Part shown: piece after piece, positions 9,131 through 18,599 of the stretch
How positions within the stretch are numbered: position 1 is the stretch's first letter
Layout: each line of letters opens with the position of its first letter
Origin: Enchytraeus crypticus
Lineage: Eukaryota > Annelida > Clitellata > Enchytraeida > Enchytraeidae
NCBI GenBank assembly: GCA_905160935.1
Contig: CAJHZI010000683.1
Span: 259,501-323,500 of the forward strand
Direction: 5' to 3'
Length of the DNA stretch: 64,000 bases
Made by a program: the position numbers and the translations under genes
Notes under the pieces: generated by a model
What the model was told of the DNA's origin: nothing
What the model saw: the letters and a program-made list of their open reading frames with translations, nothing else
The model's database searches: none

Positions 9131-9358
9131 TTATAGTACACAAAATTATGTGAAAGAAAAATTATAGTACGCAAAATTATATGAAAGAAAATATATAGTA
9201 GATACAATACCAATTCCCTAATACATTCTCGATATATAAACTATACGAACGATTTACAGAAAATTCTTATCAGAAAATTCTTATCATTGTTGTGTCCATT
9301 ATATTTTAATGTATTTAATCGTTATATTTTAGTCTAGGGCCTAAATATTGAAGCTCCC

Positions 9359-9473
9359 AGTAGATATATGGTACCTATAGTGGTCTATTTCTCTAAATCC
9401 TTATTTGAGCGAAAGTAGAGAGCGAAAATTAGGATTTAGAGAAATAGAGTACTATAGGTACCATATATCTACT
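9359..9473. repeat. Near-perfect 115-bp hairpin, MITE-like
   Basis: The first ~46 bases, starting AGTAGATATATGGTACCTAT, are repeated in reverse complement at the other end with only a few mismatches, around a loop of GAGCGAAAGTAGAGAGCGAA. No clear target duplication is seen. It is related to the copy at 8442-8554. Confidence 0.8.
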
Positions 9474-9771
9474 CATACATTTAGATATTGAATCTACATC
9501 TAAACCACAAGTAGATAGTGAATCTAATGTGAAGCTAAATTTGTTATGAACTGAGACAAAAAATATGAGATATTGTTATCATCAAATATACAGTTAATAT
9601 GCAATTAAACATACGTTTAAACTTAAAGCTAAACATACACCTAAGCATACACTTAAACATTCGCTTAAATATACATTTAAGCATACACTTAAGAATGCAT
9701 CTAAAAATACATTAATACATAGAAAACTAAATATACATATATATCTTACCGACATAGCCACTATCTGGAGC
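9474..9771. other. Gene-free AT-rich stretch with degenerate 12-base repeats
   Basis: From about 9595 to 9720 the sequence is a loose repeat of 'aaacatacactt' and variants. No coding signal is seen. It lies between the last hairpin and the first host SINE, so the right boundary of the Polinton-like element may fall here. Confidence 0.5.
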
Positions 9772-9886
9772 CAGTGGCGATGTCGGTAAGATATTCGGTC
9801 ACGGAATAGTAAGTGCGGGGTTCAAATCCTGGACTAGCCTGTCACTGACATGGCTTTCGAGTGAGGAAACTGACGTTAACATTTGT
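9772..9886 (+). mobile_element. tRNA-derived SINE, family S1
   Basis: It carries a box-B-like GGGTTCAAATCC and the family tail TCACTGACATGGCTTTCGAG through GAAACTGACGTTAAC. The head (GATGTCGGTAAG) is mirrored just upstream at about 9747-9764, giving a local inverted repeat. Other copies in this window share the same head and tail. Confidence 0.7.
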
Positions 9887-10061
9887 TTTATATTAGCATT
9901 TTATATAATTTAGCCATACATTTCATATATTCATATTATTAGATATCATATTAAACATACGTCTAAACATATATTTTATTTTAGACGCATGTACTTCAAG
10001 ATATGAATTTGGTTCGTAGTTTTATACGGAGTACGAGGTGTGCTTAATATGAGTTGAAAAC

Positions 10062-10258
10062 TCAACATCATCATCATCTTCCGATGAATCCTAGGGTAAA
10101 GTTATTCATTCGTTTTAGAAACTTTTGTAGCAATTTCAGCAGCCTAGGCGCTCACCAACCGAACGCCTTTACGGACGTTGCTTTGATCTCAATGCTTTGT
10201 CGCCTTTTACGACACGTGCAACCCACTGCTGGTCCATTTATAGCAGCCTGAACACAAC
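10062..10258 (+). mobile_element. Dispersed repeat, family S2
   Basis: A near full-length copy of a ~200-bp repeat: CATCATCATCTTCC, then TTTTGTAGCAATTTC, then CCTAGGCGCTCACCAACC, then CAATGCTTTGTCGCCTTTTA, then a CGACACGTGCA end. At least ten copies or fragments occur in the window in both orientations. One at 42 kb has an 18-bp target duplication, indicating retroposition. Confidence 0.7.
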
Positions 10259-10479
10259 TCGGATGAAACTAATCAAATGAATGAGAAAATCGGAAAAATG
10301 ATTCCAAAACTGAGCTTCAATAATTATCGCTTTCTGATGTCAAATTAAAATCATACAAGAACTTTAGCAATATGCAGTTAATGCTGAAATAGTTATATTA
10401 GAGAATCTAGGCTTGCAGGTACAGTGTGATAGTTTGCAAGACAAATTGAAACACGGAATTTGTGTCTCCTTAAAATATA

Positions 10480-10680
10480 TTTGTTTCGTAGACTTTTTAG
10501 AGCTTTTGCCATGATAGTAATAATAATAATCTCCGACAATTTCGACAAAGCGGTGTCATGGCCGGTGTCCGGTCTTCGAGGCCGCATTACAGGTTCCTGG
10601 CAGGTTATTAATAAACCTTTGCATGGTTAATCATATCTTTGATATTGATAGCGCCAATCGGCATAGAAAATAGAGAGATC
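10480..10680. mobile_element. Dispersed repeat, family G
   Basis: GGTTCCTGGCAGGTTATTA followed by GGTTAATCATATCTTTG and ATTGATAGCGCCAATCGG is shared with 33480-33660, and in part with 30660-30745 on the other strand. No coding capacity is seen; the class is unknown. Confidence 0.6.
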
Positions 10681-10809
10681 AGAGAAAGACGACACGAGTC
10701 TCGAGAAGACATCGAAGTTCTTCAGAAAACTTTTTATTTGAATCAAAAATCAGCTGTATAATTAAATGAAAGTCTTTGAAATAGGATATAACTGCAAGCT
10801 GAGCTCACT

Positions 10810-11115
10810 AATTCAAACTTCTTCTTCTTCTTTTTCTTCTTATTCTTCTTCTTATTCTTATTCCTATATTTGTTTTTTTATATTCTTCTTCTTCTTTTTC
10901 TTCTTATACTTATTCTTATTCTTCTTATTCTTATTCTTCTTTTTCTTTTACTTTTTCTTATTCTTATTCTTTTCCTTCTTTTCTTTTTCTTTTCTTTTTC
11001 CTTTTTTATTCTTATTTTTCTTTTTCTTATTTTTCTTATTCTAATTTTTCTTTTTATCCTTATTCTTATTTCTTCTTATTCTTATTCTTCTTATTCTTGT
11101 TCTTATTTTAGTCTT
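10810..11115. repeat. Pyrimidine microsatellite (TTC/TTA/TTTTTC)n
   Basis: Imperfect TTC, TTATTC and TTTTTC runs over about 300 bases. Long open frames of Phe/Leu/Ser/Ile here are a by-product of the repeat. It resumes at 11224-11270 after an S1 SINE. Confidence 0.9.
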
Positions 11116-11130
11116 ATTATTAATATTATT

Positions 11131-11230
11131 CAGATCAGTATGTGCGGGGTTCAAATCCTGGGCTCGCCCGTCACTGACATCGCTTTCGAGTGAGGAGACT
11201 GACGTTAACCTTAGCTATACCAGCTTTATT
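11131..11230 (+). mobile_element. tRNA-derived SINE, family S1
   Basis: GGGGTTCAAATCCTGGGCTC, then CGTCACTGACATCGCTTTCG, then GACGTTAACCTTAGC. It is inserted within the pyrimidine microsatellite. Confidence 0.75.
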
Positions 11231-11339
11231 ATTATTCTTCTTCTTTTTCTTCTTCTTATTCTTATTCTGTATAAGGCCCTGGGCTAAAATAGAAGATAAA
11301 AAAAGACTTTATTTAATTAAAAGAAAGATGAAAAATATT

Positions 11340-11712
11340 TAAAATAGTTCCTCTACGCTCTAGGAGGCCGCATTCGCCAATGTGCCACGAATGCATACAG
11401 CATTAAAGCGCTGGAGTGCGATAGATAGGCGCTGCCATAGAAAGGCTTTTTCACGCTGATCGCCTGTAATGGCACTGGTTCTCCTGCCTAATTCGTTTAA
11501 GAAGTCAGACGCGGCTGAGTTGATGGGGCCAATGTCTCAAAAGCAATTGGCAGGAAGATGTAGCTGCTAGAGACTGCGGCATATTTAAGTGTCTTACTAT
11601 TGGCAGCGGCTTCAGCAGCTGATCCAACAGCAGCGCATGAAAGGCTGCGATTGCTTGCTGAGAATGTGTCCGTCACAGTGACATCCCAGCTGATACACTT
11701 GCCTTCTGCATT
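11340..11712 (-). mobile_element. Retroelement Pol-type C-terminal remnant
   Basis: On the minus strand the sequence encodes segments of a protein tail common in marine invertebrate retroelements: CISWDVTVTDTFSAS, SSSYIFLPIAFE, SAASDFLNELGRRTSAITGD, QREKAFLWQRLSIALQRFNA. It is a decayed fragment rather than a working gene. Its upstream side runs into the (TTATTC)n array, which may be the element's own simple repeat or a later expansion. I cannot name the family from this piece. Confidence 0.55.
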
Positions 11713-12196
11713 CTTATTCTTATTCTTATTTTCCTTTTTCTTTTTCTTCTTATTCTTATTCTTTCTCTTATTCTTATTCTTATTCTTGTTTTTCTTTTTC
11801 TTTTTCTTATTCTTCTTTCTTATTCTTATTCTTATTCTTATTCTTATTCTTATTCTTATTCTTATTCTTATTCTTATTCTTATTCTTATTCTTATTCTTA
11901 TTCTTATTCTTGTTTTTCTTTTTCTTTTTCTTATTCTTCTTTCTTATTCTTATTCTTATTCTTATTCTTATTCTTATTTTCCTTTTCTTTCTTTTTCTTC
12001 TTAGTCTTATACTTATTCTTATTCTTATTTTCCTTTTTCTTTTTTTCTTATTCTTATTCTTATTCTTGTTCTTATTTTCCTTTTTCTTTTTCTTCTTATT
12101 CTAATTCTTATTCTTATTCTTATTCTTATTTTCCTTTTTCTTTTTCTCTTATTCTTATTCTTATTCTTACTCTTCTAATTCTTCTTCTTCTTCTTT
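11713..12196. repeat. (TTATTC)n hexanucleotide microsatellite
   Basis: Long, quite pure TTATTC stretches (notably 11820-11910) mixed with TTTTTC. It generates spurious Leu-Ile repeat frames. Confidence 0.95.
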
Positions 12197-12422
12197 TCGT
12201 AGCGTGTGTCGCACTCACACGACCATCGTTTAGACGTCACTTGACTGTTGGCGCAAAGAAATAGAATGTGTAATTAGTAGTTATTTATTCTATGGTTGGC
12301 GGTTTAGTTCTAGCTATAGCGTACAAGAGAACATTTACTTTTATTCATTTATTTGTAACTGAATCAAACCATACGCGATGCGTATACAACGAGACAGAAC
12401 ACAGATTTAAAAAAAACTAATG

Positions 12423-12545
12423 GTAAAGCTACTGTTAACGTTGGTTTCCTCACTGGAAAGCGGCGCCAGTAACGGGCGAGCGCAGGATTTGATTATTGAC
12501 ATATTGATTCGCGGTCGAATATGTTATCGACAACGCCACTCCAGC
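12423..12545 (-). mobile_element. tRNA-derived SINE, family S1
   Basis: Reverse orientation: GTTAACGTTGGTTTCCTCAC, GGCGCCAGTAACGGGCGAGC, and the GATGTCGGTAAG-like head near 12530. Confidence 0.65.
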
Positions 12546-12894
12546 CCATCTACAGTAAATAACTGGAAAATACAAAGTAAATATCAGTTTGATTGACAAT
12601 TTAATGTTCTAACTGTAGAGGTTCCAGAAGAAGCCGAAATAGTTGGACTGATGATTCAGGCGTTAAATAAATGGAAAAAGATTTAGAAATACTGGAAAGA
12701 TGGATATGACACGTAAAGGGGTGATATTGAATTGGTTAAAGGTGATATTGAATGGAAAAACGACATACTGTAGATTAGGATGAAAGCGGACCAAGACTGA
12801 TGCTAATGCAGAAAATTGATTTCTATATTAGTGTTTCTATTCAAAATCGAATTGTTGGTAATTAAGTTGTATAAATTATAATTATAACACACAT

Positions 12895-13135
12895 TATAGT
12901 GAGATGATAAAGTACGTTGATAACTATCACTTTTCAATATCACATGTTAAATCCGTTAGGCCATTTTGTCCATTTTCCGTGTAGTCAGTCCAGTGAATGT
13001 CCGAGATTTTACTCTCAGATCAGCGCGGCCGGGAATCGAACCCACGAGAGTTCAATTCATCTCAGGGTCTGTCATTTAAAACTTCATGACGTTATCTACA
13101 CCTCTAACCATTGCGCTATTGAGACATTCAGTTTA
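12895..13135 (-). mobile_element. tRNA-derived SINE, family S4, near full length
   Basis: On the minus strand a tRNA-like head has an A box (TAGCGCAATGGTTAGAGG) and a B box (GGGTTCGATTCCC). The body contains TCTGAGAGTAAAATCTCGGA and CATTCACTGGACTGACTACA, then GATAGTTATCAACGTACTTT. Copies or pieces occur at 31325-31440, 41665-41850 and 46270-46405. The head is a usable Pol III promoter in form. Confidence 0.75.
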
Positions 13136-14900
13136 CTATGTAAAGGCATTGTAAAATTTAGATTATATTTAATAGTTATTTAATAATATATAACTTTAGG
13201 TTTTTAATTGTCCAATTTAAACGTGACAGTATCGCTTATAAAGGACCCAATGTGACAGTAGACGCTGGGAGCTTTACTCAACAAAAGAGAGCGTCATCAG
13301 CGACGGTGTATCCCAAATTTTAAATAGTAAATTAAATTTTAAAACAAGCACTCAGCTAAAAGTGCCATCATAATTAAATTAGCCAAAATACAAGTCGCAG
13401 CTTCATGCTAACATCAGCTTCGTGTGAATGCCACTGTATATCCCGGTGAACATAAAGTTAGGTGTACAAAATCTCAGGGCTAGGCCAAGCCAGTATAACC
13501 GCCTAGAACTGGTAAGCAATTTAATCAATCAATTGATCAATAATGCAGAAGTTATTGATGCGAGTCTCAATTTGACGGGTTAATTAGAGTTCGCAAAGAT
13601 CTCATTTCTGTCGTACTGGTGCTAGGCTTCCTTTTATGTAACACTTGCAGTTATCGGTGGATTCATTTCACACTGCTTCATACCCAATTTATAATCCTTT
13701 ACTGGAATCGCTCAGAAAAATTAAATACAAGCTACTTTAAATTAATTATTCAACAAAGCCAAAACATAAAGTATTTAAAATCTTATCTATAATATAAACG
13801 AAATCGTAAAGTGTCGTACAATTAAATTATACAGTCAGTGAGTAACTTGTTAATAGCTGCAACATTGAGCATTTAAATATATTATACAAAGAACAAAATT
13901 TATAAAAACCACAGAATTTCCGCAGCATCCTCTATTTACATTCACAGTTTCCATACATCATTTAGCATTAGGCAGTTTCTTTAATTATCGACACTATAGC
14001 AACACTTGTAGGCCAGTTTGTCCGGTACCGGTTGATACAGAAGATCACCGATTTGAATCCCAGCCGATTTGACTCTAAAGTATCCCTTGTGGTACAGAAA
14101 CAGACGTTAAACTTACAATTTACTAATTTGAAGTGAAATGTGTGACATCAGTAATTAAAGCAGAAGTAGATGACGTCAAGTGTAACTCATCAGCTAAGAA
14201 CGGATATGATATATCTATAAGAAATCATTGTAACGCTCTCATTGGGGTTTAGCAAACGAACAATAGTGAAATAATCTAAGCATGGGGTTTGCTGAGTTGA
14301 TCGATAGAGTCTATTTCCTCAACACACAATGTTAGCATGAATATGTTGCTTGGATCTGACTTTCATTCATTCATTTGCTCACTCCTTTATTTCGCGCAAT
14401 AAAGGAGTGAGTGAGACTGAAGTTATAGTAAATCTAAGCCAATGCCAGTTGAACGTCCGTCTAGTCTCTCTAAGGATCATCACAGGGAGTCAGCTATAGA
14501 TTTAAACCCAGAACCCACTGAACCGCAGGCGATAAGCCTATGACACTGACAATAACCTGAAAGCTATCATCAGATAAATCGGATAATCTCCTCGCTTTAT
14601 AGCTACTTACCACTGTGACAGTAAATAGTAGCAATATTAAATAAGAATTTTAAAAACACAGAAGTTGTTGTCTCTCAATCCTAACCTTTCATTGTAACAC
14701 GCAGATACACATAAAACTCTAAACAGCTGCTGGAAGTTTCTGTACTTAGAATTTACATTTAAAACTCGCAGTTATATTGTGGCACGTAGTTTCTCAGCAT
14801 TGACCCCTACCCTCCATGAAGTCTTTGCTGTCACTCAGCATCAGATTTACATTTTATCCTCAAAAGTGCGATAAAAATATGTTAAATTATCGTATAAAAG
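13136..14900. other. Gene-free stretch with scattered repeat pieces
   Basis: No coding signal on either strand. A SINE-like piece with a B-box-like GATTTGAATCCCAGCC lies at 14020-14125. A perfect 14-bp hairpin (CTCACTCCTTTATT / AATAAAGGAGTGAG around a 6-base loop) is at 14378-14411. Confidence 0.5.
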
Positions 14901-14929
14901 ACAGTTTGAAAATGCACCATTCGTTCATT

Positions 14930-15446
14930 AGTACAGCTGCTTGACAGTTTGAGCAGCAACTGTTAGCAGCTGTTTAACAGCTAGAGCAGCAGCTGATTAG
15001 CTGCTAAAGCAGCAGCCGTTTAACAGTTAGAGCAGCAGCTAGAGCGGCAGCTGATTAGCAGTTAGAGCAGCAGCTGTTTAACAGATAGAGCAGCAACTGT
15101 TTAGCAGCTAGGGCAGCAGCTGTTTAACAGCTAGAGCAGCAGCTGATTAGCTGCTAAAGCAGCAGCCGTTTAACAGTTAGAGCAGCAGCTAGAGCGGCAG
15201 CTGATTAGCAGTTAGAGCAGCAGCTGTTTAACAGATAGAGCAGCAACTGTTTAGCAGCTAGGGCAGCAGCTGTTTAACAGCTAGAGCAGCAGCTGATTAG
15301 CTGCTAAAGCAGCAGCCGTTTAACAGTTAGAGCAGCAGCTAGAGCGGCAGCTGATTAGCAGTTAGAGCAGCAGCTGTTTAACAGATAGAGCAGCAGCTGT
15401 TTGGCAGCTAGAGCAGCAGCTGATTGGCAGCAAGAGCAGCAGCTGG
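14930..15446. repeat. CAGCAGCTG-type minisatellite with ~151-bp higher-order repeat
   Basis: Sub-units of about 21-24 bases (GAGCAGCAGCTGTTTAACAG and variants) are arranged in a higher-order unit of about 151 bases, repeated three times with almost no change (marker GATTAGCTGCTAAAGCAGCA near 14993, 15144 and 15295). The array begins three bases past the stop codon of the MARVEL gene, so it probably forms part of its 3' UTR. Confidence 0.85.
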
Positions 15447-15448
15447 TT

Positions 15449-18400
15449 CTATTGTTTGAGATCCTCCTCTCGCTGTTGTGGTATGTCTGTCATGGCGGTG
15501 TTGGTGTGACCTCCAACTCGGCGAGGTGGAGTGACGTCAGCGCTGTCAGACTCTCCTGAGCGCAGCAGCTGGAACACTGTGTCTATGGCCCAGACCACCA
15601 TGCAGAAAAACGCGAATGCCTGGAATTATAACAACGTTTGAGTACATACTACAACAACAACAACATGCTGAAGAACGCGAATGCCTGGAATAATAACAAA
15701 GTTTAAGTAAATACAACGATGGCCAAACGTGGCTATCGTTGTTTTATGCTTCATTGCACAATGCATTTCCAGAATTCACTTAACTGACAATTATAGTTTT
15801 TATAGGTAGCTGCAGGTTCGGATGAAGGGATCCTAATGTTAAATCTCTAAACCTCATTTCGATACAAATTGCATTTAAATTGGCTGATAAAGTGTCTTGA
15901 TGGCACTACGTTCACGGATTAATTGGCGAAGGGTTCATATCCTGTATTCTCCCGTCACTGATATGCTATCGTACATAAAACTGACGCTAAACTTGGTGTT
16001 AGACCAAGCAACCTTTTGACTACATTATCTGTGAGATGAGCCCGCGGCACGTAGGTGTCCAGGCACGTAGAGTGAGTGAACACTGACGATCATATACTTG
16101 ATTCAAATCCAGCTTTCTTTCTTTTTCAGCTTAGCCACTGAGAGGCTTTCAATAAAGGAGAGTACCTATGAACTATATTCTAGCCACTTAGTCTTTAATC
16201 TTTATCTTCAAGATTCTGCTCTATTGACTTGCTTGCATTATAAACCACTGCATTATACTGTATATTTAGTCTAAGCTTAATTTATGAAGTCTAAGCCAAA
16301 TGTAACCTCATTGACATTATAAATATTATCGTGCAGCCTTCCAACCCGTACAATAGCTGTAGTACACCGACAGGACAATTCTGCTTGGCAGTCTTTTTTC
16401 TTGAATGTTAAATGTACATGTATAATGTTTAATTGAGTATAGCATGCAAACGCATCTGTACACCTTACAACAACTACATAAAGAAAACCAAGACACAATA
16501 GAATACGCAAAATAACATCACAAATACAAAAAAAATATCATCATCAAAACATCTAAAACCCAGAATCCGAAAGATATTTAAAGTAGATAAGATCACGGAA
16601 TTTAAGTATCGGTGAACAAGTATCATTTAACGTTTGTTTCTTCCTCCACGGCTGATGACAGAGCAAGAGAGGGGGTACTTACTGCGGCAGCTGCAGCGAC
16701 GCGATCCTTTTGAGAGCTGCAGTGCTTGTTGTGGTGAACTGCGCAGATGATGCCGGATATAGTGAAAGCGATTGTCCACAGAGCGTAGAAAAACTTCTCC
16801 TACAATCACAGTAGTCACATTGTTATTGAAAGGCATTAATATTGTTGAGCATTAATATTACTGTCGTACTGCGAACTGAGTGCATGTAGACACAAGGTTG
16901 ATCATCAACCAAGTAGTTAAGATTTCTTGACGGCTTGATTGCTCGATTGATAAAGTTAAATTCTTATTGATTGATTGATTGATTGATTAACCGTTTCATC
17001 AATTAAGCAACCTGTACTTAGATAACCGGCCGATCAACCGATCGATAGACTAACTGATTGTTTGATTGATTGCTCGATTGATATATTAGCCAATGGATCG
17101 ATTGATAGATTGGTCGATTGATCGATTGATTAATTGATTGACTGATTGAGCAACTGATTGCTTGGTCGATTGACCGATTGATTGATTGTTTGATCCACAG
17201 ATCGACTGATTGATCGATTGATTGATCGATTGATCGATTGACTAACTAATCGATTGATTGATTAACAGATCGATTGATCCAGTATCGATCGATTACTTGA
17301 TCTATTGATCGATTGATAGATCGATTGATCGATTTATCGATTGATTGCTTGATTGCTTGATCGATTGATTGATTGATTGATCGATTGATTGATTGATCGA
17401 TCGATGAATCGATTGATTGATTGATTTATCGACTGATTGATTGATTGATTGACTACCAGGTATCCAGGCCAGCCCCAGTTGCATTCCATGAGGAAGTGGA
17501 GAGAGAGGCAGATGAAAGCCTTGACGAAGCCGAATATTGCCACAAAGCTGGCGTAGGCGAATGTATCGTGACGCTTGCCGTAGGGCCGACACGTGTGATC
17601 TACAACGGCTACAGCCAGGCCGAAAGCCGTCCCTGACAACATCTAAAAATAGTCATTTTTACACTTAATACAGCATCGTCCCTCACAACATCTAGAACAC
17701 TCTTAAACAATCGTTTCAACACAAGGGTAATAATTGAAACAAGATTACGTTGAGCCTGCTTACAACATAAGGTGGCGCATATTACCCACAGGTAGCCTTT
17801 AGGCATCCAATAGGTATTATGCTATCTCATTATATTAGGTTACATACGCATGTAGGTTAGATCACTTTTCTTTAAAATAAAATGTCTAAACGACCGCAGC
17901 TTCGTGGAGCCTACCTTATAGACATATTCATCATCTTCCCTTAAATAGCAGTACATGGTCCGAAACTCTAGATACGAACAGACCTTCTCCAATCCTCTCT
18001 GTCCCACTCCATATCGTCGTCAATCTCCTATTTAAATTAATTTCTAGACATATTTTGTGGGATAAATGAAATTACCTGAATTATTCCACTGAAATATTTC
18101 TTCCCGACATGGCAACATCCCAATAACACTATACGATGAAGATTTAACTTCCATTTTCTCGCTAGTAGGCGATGTCAGGGACGTCTCAGGCCGAAATAAT
18201 AGCCTTAATTTACATTAATACTAGTAATAATAATAACGACAGTTAGAGTGCTACAGTCATCAATGATAACATAGAGTACTATTGAGACAAAATCAAGCTG
18301 GCGAGCAAAACGAAGGTCCAAAAACGGTGCAAATTCCAAAATCCAGGAAATCAGTCCAAAGTAAAGGAATTTAAAGAAAATGAGGTTTAGGCACTGGTCG

Positions 18401-18597
18401 CAACTCATGGACATTGAATGGAAAAGAGAGATGGAAAAGATAGATCTTTAACTGCCTATGCAACTGCTCATAGGAAAGTAAAGGCCGATGTGATTCAAAC
18501 GAAATAGTGCAGTACTAACCAGTTCAAATATCTTCATAAGACCGGGGACTGTCTTAAGATAACCAGACTGGGTCTTGCATCTTGCGTAGGAAGACAT
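15449..18597 (-). CDS. MARVEL-domain four-pass membrane protein (CMTM/plasmolipin-like)
   Basis: Four exons on the minus strand: 18520-18597, 17457-17642, 16683-16799 and 15449-15619 (stop TAG). All junctions are phase 0, giving 183 aa. The N-terminus is short and cytosolic (MSSYARCKTQSGYLKTVPGL). Predicted TM helices are near residues 24-42, 57-78, 90-108 and 122-144. The third and fourth (FFYALWTIAFTISGIICAV; AFAFFCMVVWAIDTVFQLL) match the MARVEL consensus of CMTM, MAL and plasmolipin proteins, which work in membrane apposition and vesicle trafficking. The polar C-tail ends in QQREEDLKQ. The exon-2 donor (CTG|GTAGTC) runs straight into a tetranucleotide array. The exon-4 acceptor region is duplicated in its own intron. 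Subfamily is not settled. Confidence 0.85.
15597..15708 (-). repeat. Duplicated splice acceptor of MARVEL gene exon 4
   Basis: The real exon start (minus strand CCAG|GCATTCGCGTTTTTCTGC) at 15598-15640 is repeated with few changes at 15664-15708, inside intron 3. About 22 exon bases and the AG are included. Confidence 0.8.
15897..16002 (+). mobile_element. Diverged SINE, family S1
   Basis: GAAGGGTTCATATCCTGTAT, then CCCGTCACTGATATGCTATC, then AAAACTGACGCTAAACTTGG. It lies in intron 3 of the MARVEL gene. Confidence 0.5.
16960..17456. repeat. (GATT/ATCG)n tetranucleotide array
   Basis: About 490 bases of ATTGATTGATCGATTG-type repeat fill most of intron 2 of the MARVEL gene and touch its 5' splice site directly. 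Confidence 0.95.
17928..18032 (+). mobile_element. Dispersed repeat S2, fragment
   Basis: CATCATCTTCCCTTAAATAG, then AGACCTTCTCCAATCCTCTC, then CATATCGTCGTCAATCTCCT. It is in intron 1 of the MARVEL gene. Confidence 0.55.
18215..18480. mobile_element. Dispersed non-coding repeat, family C
   Basis: Shares AGAGTGCTACAGTCATCAAT, then ATTGAGACAAAATCAAGCTG, GCGAGCAAAACGAAGGTCCA and AAACGGTGCAAATTCCAAAA with copies at 26735-26900, 43640-43925 (a head-to-head pair) and 52385-52505. No ORF; MITE-like or SINE-like. Confidence 0.6.
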
Positions 18598-18599
18598 GG

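Larger units (their letters stand above)
1..9250 (+). mobile_element. Polinton/Maverick-like (adintovirus-like) element, right part
   Basis: A block of intronless, closely packed AT-rich ORFs encodes the hallmark set of a Polinton: DDE integrase, adenain-type protease, major and minor jelly-roll capsid-type proteins, a PLA2-like protein and a fibre-like protein. The left end lies outside the window, so DNA polymerase B and the packaging ATPase, expected in the family, are not visible. No terminal inverted repeat could be found on the right. The right limit is set by the leftward ORF ending its upstream region near 9.2 kb and by host SINE sequence beginning at about 9.77 kb. The frames seen are long and open, so the visible part looks whole and young. 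Family assignment is from recognised protein features; the boundary is an estimate. Confidence 0.9.

Noticed and set aside
10766-12104. Several open frames of 60-130 codons rich in Leu, Phe, Ile and Ser.
   Set aside because: They are translations of TTC/TTATTC microsatellites with no start context or conserved sequence.
16627-16836. 69-codon minus-strand frame overlapping MARVEL exon 3.
   Set aside because: It is in a different frame from the membrane-helix coding frame and is a shadow of the exon.
17302-17642. Minus-strand frames ending in [13 protein letters not shown] repeats as a C-terminal extension of MARVEL exon 2.
   Set aside because: They read through the donor into the tetranucleotide array; the downstream exons complete the MARVEL domain in phase.
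18060-18130. A possible extra exon of the MARVEL gene with a GTAATT donor.
   Set aside because: Exons 1 and 2 join in phase without it (IFEL then MLSG), giving a normal first membrane helix.
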